A DNA stretch of 13,375 bases. Source: Desulfofustis sp. Lineage in GTDB: Bacteria; Desulfobacterota; Desulfobulbia; Desulfobulbales; Desulfocapsaceae. Positions 6,992 through 13,375 of this stretch are shown one piece after another. A model generated the notes under the pieces. That model did no database searches and had not been told where the DNA came from. It saw only the letters and a program-made list of their open reading frames with translations. The position numbers and the translations under genes are program-made. The DNA lies in contig JAQYVS010000401.1 of the NCBI GenBank assembly GCA_030145365.1, positions 1 through 13,375 on the forward strand. Direction: 5' to 3'. The stretch's first letter is position 1. The number at the start of each line of letters is the position of its first letter.

Positions 6992-8351
6992 AAGGCTTTA
7001 TGGCAGCTTTTAACTGCTGATAACCTTCGATGAATCCGGGGCGCTCACCTCCGTAGATCTGATCAAACGTTGTAATGGCATCATCAAACCATTGACGCAG
7101 CTTGTCATTATCCGGATTGGCATCAAGATAGGCACGTCTGATTAACACAAAGTGAATCCGGGGATCATAGGGGCGTTTGCTACCGCCAACGCTCTCATCA
7201 CCACCCAGGAGTCTCAGCAGCATGGCGTCAGCCGACCCCAGTGTCTGCTCATAGATTGGAGGACCGGTCATACGATACATGACCGAGGTCATATCACGAC
7301 CATTGCCAGTCGTATAGCCCATATTCTGCCAGAGCTCTTCAGTATCGACTTCCTGACCAAGATGCTTGGCGACAATGCCGCTGAAGGCGCGCAATGGATC
7401 GGATACGTCGGCCAGCAGATCGGTTAACCGATCACCGTCAAGATCGGTGGCCAATACGATGGAGTCCCGCTTCTCAATCAGGTCCCAGAGGAGCAGGCCG
7501 TAATTGGTATCGGAGATGTGCTGTTCGATCCTGCCTCCCCAGTTCTCCATGCCGTCTTTAAAATCTTCAGGCAGCAGAGCTATAATTCTATCCACAGCCT
7601 CCCTGTGTTCTACATAGCCGTCAACTGCATATTTTCTTCCGACTTCAAATTTGGTCCCCTGGAGCAGCCACGAATGAATTCCCGCGTTGATGCCATCTTC
7701 CATGGCCTGAGTCGGCTTCATCGCAACCCGGCCGAGTTGTCCACTCTCATGGACCATCTTCAGGAACAAACGGTTGGCATAGGCCATCTGTATACCGGGG
7801 GTGTTCATCTCGGAGTGAATGATGCCGCTTTGTTGATCTACGTTAAATACAGCCCGGTTCTGAGAATACGGCAAACACGGCATGGATCGGACAACGGTGA
7901 TCGGTCCGTAAGGCCGAACATTGCAATACACACCGGCCTGGGTGCGCAATGCTGCGTTTCCCGACTTACCCATGACAACCACGCGCCCGCCACTGCCGTC
8001 ATTGACATAGGCATCACCGGCTGTGGACCATTTTATTGAAGTGCAGTCCATATTACCGAACCAGGCAAGTGAAGCAAGTTTGCTGTCATGACGGTATTGA
8101 GACCACATTGGAACTGCAAAAAAAGGAAGACCCAGGACATCGATCGCGGCAATAGTTCCCAGCAGCGCATAGGCGTCGGTTAAAGAGTGAGCGACGGGAA
8201 TAACGGTCCCGTCATGATTTCCACCTTTCCATATTACCGCATCCGGATAGCCATTGGGTTTTTCTTCTGCGGGTTCAAACAAGTTTGACAATACCGTAAG
8301 GAGATCGCCACCATCGTGTTCGGTTCGGGCAATGGACATCAGATCAATCAT
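6984..8351 (-). CDS. Hypothetical protein, 455 residues, family not recognised
   Basis: I do not recognise this protein. It has no signal peptide or membrane segment, is mildly acidic and should be cytoplasmic. It has a mixed alpha/beta look: Gly-rich loops in the first half (around VNDGSGGRVVVMGKSG), three Cys in the N-terminal 160 residues, and a more helical second half. One short motif, DLDGDRLTD (about 303-311), resembles a calcium-loop or FG-GAP element, but it is single and in a non-exported protein, so I give it no weight. Start: ATG 8351 is preceded at 6 bases by GAGG. An in-frame ATG at 8363 adds four residues (MRSS) but has no such site. The long clean frame and codon use like its neighbours support a real gene. 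It is divergent from the PagL-like gene and sits 309 bases before the PBP gene, which gives no strong clue to its job. Confidence 0.8.
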   Translation of the reverse strand: MIDLMSIARTEHDGGDLLTVLSNLFEPAEEKPNGYPDAVIWKGGNHDGTVIPVAHSLTDAYALLGTIAAIDVLGLPFFAVPMWSQYRHDSKLASLAWFGNMDCTSIKWSTAGDAYVNDGSGGRVVVMGKSGNAALRTQAGVYCNVRPYGPITVVRSMPCLPYSQNRAVFNVDQQSGIIHSEMNTPGIQMAYANRLFLKMVHESGQLGRVAMKPTQAMEDGINAGIHSWLLQGTKFEVGRKYAVDGYVEHREAVDRIIALLPEDFKDGMENWGGRIEQHISDTNYGLLLWDLIEKRDSIVLATDLDGDRLTDLLADVSDPLRAFSGIVAKHLGQEVDTEELWQNMGYTTGNGRDMTSVMYRMTGPPIYEQTLGSADAMLLRLLGGDESVGGSKRPYDPRIHFVLIRRAYLDANPDNDKLRQWFDDAITTFDQIYGGERPGFIEGYQQLKAAIKPWS

Positions 8352-8363
8352 TGAAGACCTCAT

Positions 8364-8573
8364 CTGTTATACTTGAAACAATTGAATATAGTGTTGTAAA
8401 TCAGCGTTACCTGAATCTATGGCATAGTTAAAAAAGGTCAAGACCTATTCAAGATAATCGAGCTCCAAGACAGTGCTTTGGTATCAAAATAGAATCTGTT
8501 CTACTGGAGCCATCCCCAGAAAACCGTGCCATTTTAAACTAGAGAAATTTGTTGAATCCGTTACCATAAAGAG
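8364..8573. other. Divergent intergenic region between the unrecognised gene and the PagL-like gene
   Basis: Two genes read away from this A/T-rich gap, so it should carry both promoters. A short inverted repeat, AGGTC-aa-GACCT at 8435-8446, sits near the middle and could be an operator. CAATTG with flanking TTGAA repeats lies at 8384-8396. I could not pair -35 and -10 boxes convincingly. Confidence 0.3.
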
Positions 8574-9149
8574 ATGAGGATCACCATAAAAAGGCTTCAT
8601 TCAGGCCTCCGTTCCATCTTGTTTGTGCTCCTATTTGTTGGGGGCGTAAGCGGCATATCACCATCAAGCGCTTTTGCTGATTCGCTGGTCCATGAAATGC
8701 GTCTTGGAGTTCTCATCCACGATGTTGAGGCATGGAGTGGCGTCAGCCGGGAGAGTGGTACTGATCTTAATGCAGAGCTGCAGTTTTCCCCCTCGGTCCA
8801 GTTGCTAGGGGGAACGCTAAGGCCAATTCTGGGATTAACACTTAACAATAGTGGGGATACCAGCAAAATATACGGTGGGGGAAACTTACAATATATCTGG
8901 AGAAACAACTATTTTCTTGAATTTGGAGCTGGTCTTGCCGCCCATAATGGAGAGATTGACAATAGTGAGCTAACGGACAAAAACCTGCTCGGCTCACCCA
9001 TATGTTTCAGGATAGTTTTCGAGGCTGGTTTGACCGTGGCCAATCACCATCGCCTTTCGCTCATGTTTGATCACATATCCAACGGGTACCTGGCAGATCC
9101 CAACGAAGGCCTGGACACTTTAGGCATACGCTACGGATATCTTTTTTAA
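8574..9149 (+). CDS. Outer-membrane lipid A deacylase-like protein (PagL/acyloxyacyl hydrolase family)
   Basis: The 191-residue protein has a classic Sec signal peptide: a basic start, a hydrophobic core at 14-25, and likely cleavage after SSAFA (residue 35). It ends in a terminal Phe preceded by alternating aromatic residues (IRYGYLF), as outer-membrane beta-barrels do. The C-terminal segment FDHISNGYLADPNEGLDTLG matches the PagL family (PF09411-like), which removes the 3-O acyl chain from lipid A in the outer membrane. His167 and Ser169 fit the catalytic His-x-Ser pair. The third triad residue, Glu in Pseudomonas PagL 12 residues after Ser, aligns here with Asp181, with Glu178 nearby. Deacylase activity is therefore plausible but not certain. 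The length matches the family. AAAGAG lies directly against the ATG and is poorly spaced as a ribosome binding site, but the signal peptide supports this start. Confidence 0.78.
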   Translation: MRITIKRLHSGLRSILFVLLFVGGVSGISPSSAFADSLVHEMRLGVLIHDVEAWSGVSRESGTDLNAELQFSPSVQLLGGTLRPILGLTLNNSGDTSKIYGGGNLQYIWRNNYFLEFGAGLAAHNGEIDNSELTDKNLLGSPICFRIVFEAGLTVANHHRLSLMFDHISNGYLADPNEGLDTLGIRYGYLF

Positions 9150-9402
9150 TTTACTGATTATGTAACACGTATACCCATTGCACGGACCGACAACAATATC
9201 CCCATGTGCGCTTATCGCATTCAGGCTGTTAGTTCCTACTTCCCTATCATAAACTGGCAGCGTCCATCCCACCTTCCATGTAACGCTACAAATAAGCTAT
9301 TGAGATAAAATACGAAATTCATTTACGATTAAAGGTTTCTTATGGCATTATTACTTTTAGTGTTTCGAAACTCATTTGACTTTCTTCTAACCCATACAGA
9401 CT
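9150..9402. other. Intergenic region before the GGDEF/EAL gene
   Basis: This is a 253-base gap with no gene, no obvious terminator hairpin with T-run after the PagL-like gene, and no c-di-GMP riboswitch-like sequence that I can recognise. TTGACT at 9377-9382 is a fair -35 box, but the matching -10 position would overlap the start codon at 9403, so it would imply a leaderless message or a different start. Confidence 0.3.
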
Positions 9403-11715
9403 ATGTTGGACAAAACGCCGGAAAAAATCACCGCTGAACAGACACGATTGCTCTACGCCAATTCATTGATGCCAATAATTGTATCTGTATTAGCAAGTGC
9501 ATTGTTGGCCGCATCGTTATGGACGGAGATTGACCATACTATTTTAATAAGCTGGTTTTCAGCTTTTCTGATCATTTCAATCCTCAGAGTACGGCTTCTA
9601 TTAGTTTATACAAAACGCCTGCCAGAAGTGGTCGATACCCAGGGGTGGCACACCCGGTTTCTCATCGGCACCTATTTTGTCTCATTTCTATGGGGGATCT
9701 CATCATTTCTGTTATTTCCTGAGAACAGCTTATCTCACCAGATTGTTTTCTTTATGATAATGCTTGGTATGGCTGCGGGCGGAGTTTCTTCACTCTGCCC
9801 AAGTTTCAGGGTGTTGGCTGGATTTCTATCCTTGATAGTGCTCCCATTGATTCTGAAACTGTTGCTTTTGGGAACCGGGGAAGCCATGTTCAAAGCCTTT
9901 CTCGTATTTCTTTTCTGGTCTGTCACGGTTGCTGGTGGGAAGAAGATAAATCTCAATATTCGTGAAAATATCGAATTGCGGCTACAGAGTGTAAGTAGAG
10001 AAAAAATTCTAAAAATCAGTGAGGAGCGCTATCGCCACATCTTCGGTAACGCCCCTCTTGGAATACTTCAATATGACGCAAGCGGTGAGATCATTGATTG
10101 TAATGAGGAATTCGTTCGGATTTTAGGTTCAGCAAAAGATTTGTTGATTGGCTTCAACATGCTCACAAATCTTAAAAACAAAGACTTACTTAGTGCTGTT
10201 GAGGAGTCATTTTCTACAGGAGAAGGTTATTTTGAGGGTGACTACACCTCCGTTACCAGTAATAAAACAACTCCTGTTCGAGCTTTCTTCAAAACAATTT
10301 TATATTCGGACCAAGGTATTTCAGGTGGAATCGGGATCGTTGAAGACTTTACAGAGAAAAGACAATCCGAAGAATTGATTGAATATCAAGCTTCCTATGA
10401 CGCACTGACGGGGCTCCCCAATCGTCGTTTATTTATTGATTATTTAACGAGTGAAATATCGCGTGCTGAGCGACATGCTAGCTATGGTGCGTTGTTGTAC
10501 CTGGACCTGGATAATTTCAAGACCATTAATGATTCCTTAGGACACTCAATTGGGGATGAATATCTAAAAACGGTAGCAAATCGACTTACCGAATTTATTA
10601 GGAAAGAAGATGTTGCTTCGCGCATGGGGGGTGACGAATTTACCCTGGTGATAACCGAGCTTGGAAAGACCGTTGAAACTGCTGCCAGCAAAGTCAGAGG
10701 TATTGCTGAAGAATTGAGTCTTTGCCTGTCTTCTCCCTGTAAGATCGATGGGCGAGAACTTCAAAGCACGGTGAGTATAGGGATCTCACTGTTCCCCAAA
10801 CAGGATATAGGTGTCGATGATATCCTCAAGCAGGCCGATACAGCGATGTATCGGGCAAAAGCGGCAGGTCGCAACGAAATTTGTTTTTTCCTGCCGAGCA
10901 TGCAGGAAGCTGCCGATGAAAAGTTGCACATCAGTACAGAACTCAGGCATGCTTTGAAGCAAAATGAACTCCTTATCCACCTTCAACCGCAGGTGGATAT
11001 GTCAGGGCTCCTCATAGGAGCTGAGGTGTTGCTTCGGTGGAATCATCCGAAAAGAGGAATGATACCTCCAAATGTGTTCCTCTCCATTGCTGAAGAAAAT
11101 GGGCTGATGCAAGAAATCGGTCGATGGGTTTTAAAAGAAGCATGCTACAAAATAAAGCAGTGGACAGACTCCGGCCAGTTGAAAGAATCCCAGATCATTT
11201 CAGTAAATATCAGTGGGTCAGAAATTGCTGCGCCAGATTTTGTTGCCTCGGTGAACAAAGTTCTCGCTGAGACAGGAGCTGACCCAAGGCATCTTGGAAT
11301 TGAACTCACGGAAGGAAGTCTTATCTCAACCGGCAAGGATATTGTTGAAAAGATGATGAAGGTACGAGAACTGGGGATCAAATTATCTGTTGATGATTTT
11401 GGTACCGGTTATTCTTCTCTGAACTACTTGAGGAGCCTTCCATTAAATACCCTCAAAATTGATCGCTCTTTTGTAAACGACATAAATGATGCCAGGCGTA
11501 ATGTGGTATTGGTAGACACGATAATTATGATGGCCAACAACCTCGGACTGGACGTTATTGCTGAAGGAGTAGAGAACGAACAGGAACTTGTCTACCTCAA
11601 TAACAAGGGCTGCACTGTCTACCAGGGTTTTTATTTTAGCAAACCTTTGGAAGTGGATACTTTTATCAAAATTCTCGATGCCGGGTGTATTGAGTCCATT
11701 GGTGACAAGAACTGA
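9403..11715 (+). CDS. Membrane PAS-GGDEF-EAL cyclic-di-GMP enzyme
   Basis: This is a 770-residue inner-membrane signalling protein predicted to make and/or degrade cyclic di-GMP. In order it has six likely TM helices (about 21-40, 48-69, 86-106, 111-130, 136-157, 161-179), a short coiled linker, a PAS domain (about 205-325), a GGDEF domain (about 335-495) and an EAL domain (about 515-760). The active site GGDEF is at 409-413. An RxxD inhibitory site (R400-D403) lies exactly five residues before it, as in allosterically controlled cyclases. In the phosphodiesterase the signature is EVLLR (541-545), with Ala replaced by Val. Other catalytic elements are kept: ELTEG, DDFGTGYSS from 664, LKIDRSF, AEGVEN, and Gln741 in QGFYF. 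Both activities are therefore possible. The TM domain may sense a signal in the membrane; its family is not identified. No good ribosome binding site is seen before ATG 9403. The gene is more A/T-rich than the pit and PBP genes. Confidence 0.92.
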   Translation: MLDKTPEKITAEQTRLLYANSLMPIIVSVLASALLAASLWTEIDHTILISWFSAFLIISILRVRLLLVYTKRLPEVVDTQGWHTRFLIGTYFVSFLWGISSFLLFPENSLSHQIVFFMIMLGMAAGGVSSLCPSFRVLAGFLSLIVLPLILKLLLLGTGEAMFKAFLVFLFWSVTVAGGKKINLNIRENIELRLQSVSREKILKISEERYRHIFGNAPLGILQYDASGEIIDCNEEFVRILGSAKDLLIGFNMLTNLKNKDLLSAVEESFSTGEGYFEGDYTSVTSNKTTPVRAFFKTILYSDQGISGGIGIVEDFTEKRQSEELIEYQASYDALTGLPNRRLFIDYLTSEISRAERHASYGALLYLDLDNFKTINDSLGHSIGDEYLKTVANRLTEFIRKEDVASRMGGDEFTLVITELGKTVETAASKVRGIAEELSLCLSSPCKIDGRELQSTVSIGISLFPKQDIGVDDILKQADTAMYRAKAAGRNEICFFLPSMQEAADEKLHISTELRHALKQNELLIHLQPQVDMSGLLIGAEVLLRWNHPKRGMIPPNVFLSIAEENGLMQEIGRWVLKEACYKIKQWTDSGQLKESQIISVNISGSEIAAPDFVASVNKVLAETGADPRHLGIELTEGSLISTGKDIVEKMMKVRELGIKLSVDDFGTGYSSLNYLRSLPLNTLKIDRSFVNDINDARRNVVLVDTIIMMANNLGLDVIAEGVENEQELVYLNNKGCTVYQGFYFSKPLEVDTFIKILDAGCIESIGDKN

Positions 11716-11852
11716 ATCCAGAACTCAGGCGAGGCACGAGAAACACCCACATGATTCATGAGAGGGTTTAACACCGATCGAGTATATTGATAAACAAGGC
11801 AAGAAATGCTCTTCTTGAACGGTCAGCCAATTAGGGAATCTTACGGTATTAC
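11716..11852. other. Short gap between the GGDEF/EAL gene and the SLT-protein gene
   Basis: The 137-base gap holds a small palindrome, CATGA-t-TCATG, at 11750-11760. TTGAAC near 11815 could be a -35 box with a poor -10 (TCTTAC) 18 bases on. No terminator with a T-run is seen, so read-through from the c-di-GMP gene into the next gene is possible. Confidence 0.3.
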
Positions 11853-13375
11853 ATGATCAATTCTTCACCCTCTATCATTCTAAAATCGTTGCGCTTGACC
11901 ATCCTTGTGTTCGGTCTAGCCTTTTGTTCGGAATTCTCTATTGCAAAAGAGGTGAGTTTTCCGATTAAGCTGGATTATGGACTTTTAAAAGCATTTTTAA
12001 TTCAATCATCCTATACAGACACGAATAATACGGCTCAGCTCATAAATGAGGGGAACGGCTGTATTGCTTTAACCTTATCTGACCCTGAGATCACTGGAGC
12101 TGATAACGTTGTTCATTTGTCTTCAGAGGTGTATCTGCATGTCGGAACGCCCCTGGGGGATTCCTGCCTGATGCCTTATGAATGGAACGGCTCAATTCAG
12201 ATGTCCCAGATCCCCAAGCTCAATAACGAAACCTGGGAACTCAGTTTTGAAACTGTTGATACAAAGATTTATTCCTCGGACGGAACACCCGTTAAGAGCT
12301 TTAATCTGGTTTGGGACCGAATGATGCCGGTGATCAACTCCTATCTACAGGAATTTTCGGTGAAACTGGCTCCTCCGGTAGAAGATCTAAAAACATGTAT
12401 TATTCCACTTTTCACACCCGAGGCCCAGACTGAGGCAGAGATGCTCTTGAACAGCATCAGACCGGGAGGGATGAGTATTGACAACGAAGGAGTGATTGTC
12501 TCAATCATCGCCGAGGCTACTGAAATAGAAGAGACTGAGCAGATAGACAACGCTGAACAACTCAGCGAATCAGAGTTGGCTTCATTTCTTGAGCTCTGGG
12601 AAACATGGGACTCATTGCTGGTATACCTCGTGTCCATGTTATCCGAACAGCCGCTCGCAGCAGCTGATAAACAGATACTCATGGACCTGTTGTTAGATAC
12701 CCGGCACCAGTTTGTATCACAAATCAACGATCAAAGCATTGAAAGAGATTTTGTAAGAGACCAGTTTCTTGAAGGATGGCAGCAGTTATCTCAGATATTC
12801 AGAAAGCACGCACTGCACGGCTCATTGGAGACTGGATTGGGTTATTTATCATTTATTACTGCAGCTGATGCATTGATGGTACTTGATGAATTAGGACCGA
12901 CCTTCGGCGTTGAAGTAAGTAGAAGCGGGCTTATCCGCCTTGCAAAAATATTAGGTGGAGAATCGCTGGAACTGAACTACTCACCGGGAATAAACAGAGG
13001 CTTGCAGCAACTATTCGAAGTTGAGCCGACAGAAGAATTAGAAGAACCGTCACAAAAACAACCCGCGACCTCCAACCCACCGCAGCAGGACACCTCATTA
13101 CGGATTCTTTTCAACTCTTTGAATGAGTATCTTTTTCCTGTTGCCTTTGCAGCTCCTCTCCCGTCATTTCAGGAAATCAAGAAATGGCAGGTCCCTGAAA
13201 CCGACTTAACCAATTACATGGACAGGATTCAAAAGGTTCTCGAGGTTGCTGTCACAACCCTGGGTATTCACAAAGACCTTTCCAATACCATCATAGACAT
13301 GTATCACATCCTGATTCCGGCAATAGCATGGCAGGAGAGCTGTTTCAGACAATTTACTGTAAAAAAAAACAAGCT
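11853..13375 (+). CDS. Exported lytic transglycosylase-like (SLT) protein, C-terminus beyond window
   Basis: An open frame starts at ATG 11853 and runs without a stop for 507 codons to the window edge. The N-terminus (MINSSPSIILKSLRLTILVF, then GLAFCSEFSIA) is a Sec signal peptide with likely cleavage after Ala31. The residue before Cys25 is Phe, so a lipobox is unlikely. The exported part has an unassigned N-terminal region (about 32-210), an acidic Glu-rich stretch (about 220-240), a helical region (about 245-390), and a Pro/Gln/Glu-rich linker (about 393-420). The last visible residues, IPAIAWQESCFRQF, match the start of an SLT-type lytic transglycosylase domain, with Glu495 as the presumed catalytic acid. 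Such enzymes cleave peptidoglycan glycan strands. The GLMQ motif and the rest of the fold would follow outside the window. No ideal ribosome binding site is seen (AGGG lies about 17 bases upstream). A shorter start is possible, but the signal peptide favours this one. Confidence 0.75.
   Translation, partial: MINSSPSIILKSLRLTILVFGLAFCSEFSIAKEVSFPIKLDYGLLKAFLIQSSYTDTNNTAQLINEGNGCIALTLSDPEITGADNVVHLSSEVYLHVGTPLGDSCLMPYEWNGSIQMSQIPKLNNETWELSFETVDTKIYSSDGTPVKSFNLVWDRMMPVINSYLQEFSVKLAPPVEDLKTCIIPLFTPEAQTEAEMLLNSIRPGGMSIDNEGVIVSIIAEATEIEETEQIDNAEQLSESELASFLELWETWDSLLVYLVSMLSEQPLAAADKQILMDLLLDTRHQFVSQINDQSIERDFVRDQFLEGWQQLSQIFRKHALHGSLETGLGYLSFITAADALMVLDELGPTFGVEVSRSGLIRLAKILGGESLELNYSPGINRGLQQLFEVEPTEELEEPSQKQPATSNPPQQDTSLRILFNSLNEYLFPVAFAAPLPSFQEIKKWQVPETDLTNYMDRIQKVLEVAVTTLGIHKDLSNTIIDMYHILIPAIAWQESCFRQFTVKKNK

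Noticed and set aside
7418..7444. EF-hand or FG-GAP repeat (DLDGDRLTD) in the unknown protein
   Set aside because: Only one copy is present, in a protein with no export signal, so a calcium-binding repeat domain is not supported.
7518..8039. 173-residue plus-strand frame inside the unrecognised minus-strand gene
   Set aside because: It lies wholly antisense to the longer 455-residue frame, has no ribosome binding site or recognisable motif, and reads as a shadow of that gene.
9150..9402. Cyclic-di-GMP riboswitch upstream of the GGDEF/EAL gene
   Set aside because: I saw no conserved riboswitch core sequence or paired helices in this gap or in 11716-11852.
12341..12727. 128-residue minus-strand frame
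   Set aside because: It is antisense to the open SLT-protein frame, which has a signal peptide and a recognisable C-terminal motif; the antisense product is Ser-rich without features.
1..13375. CRISPR arrays or insertion sequences
   Set aside because: No regularly spaced repeats and no transposase frame with terminal inverted repeats were seen.

Overview
This looks like a chromosomal stretch from a Gram-negative bacterium of moderate GC content. An outer-membrane PagL-like beta-barrel protein and two exported or membrane-anchored peptidoglycan enzymes imply a diderm envelope. The gene styles (DUF47-Pit pair, short class A PBP, GGDEF/EAL protein, large SLT protein) would fit a Desulfobacterota (deltaproteobacterial) genome. 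That is an inference from family resemblance, and no rRNA or other marker gene is present to confirm it.

Layout, left to right. The first 144 bases, on the minus strand, are the N-terminus of a tyrosine recombinase with a P4-integrase-like arm-binding domain. It marks the probable edge of an integrated element lying to the left. Upstream of it is a 245-base gap with a tandem TTTTTGGGCAA repeat and three short palindromes. Next, on the plus strand, is an unusual 734-residue fusion: a P-loop kinase-like domain, a divergent FHA-like domain, and a PPP-type metallophosphatase. It is followed by a DUF47/PhoU-like protein and a PiT phosphate transporter, which form a tight operon. The transporter ends 5 bases from the end of a convergent class A penicillin-binding protein on the minus strand.

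After a 309-base gap comes a minus-strand gene for a 455-residue soluble protein that I do not recognise. Divergent from it, on the plus strand, is a 191-residue PagL/acyloxyacyl-hydrolase-like outer-membrane protein. Then come a six-TM PAS-GGDEF-EAL cyclic-di-GMP protein with both catalytic motif sets intact, and an exported protein whose SLT-type (lytic transglycosylase) domain starts just as the window ends.

Two themes recur. One is phosphate and phosphorylation: the kinase-FHA-phosphatase fusion, and DUF47 with Pit. The other is envelope construction and remodelling: PBP, lytic transglycosylase, PagL and a membrane c-di-GMP regulator. Apart from DUF47-Pit, nothing in the sequence proves that these genes work together. 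The most novel item is the kinase/FHA/phosphatase fusion beside the integrase. The unrecognised 455-residue protein and the long unassigned N-terminal region of the SLT protein come next.
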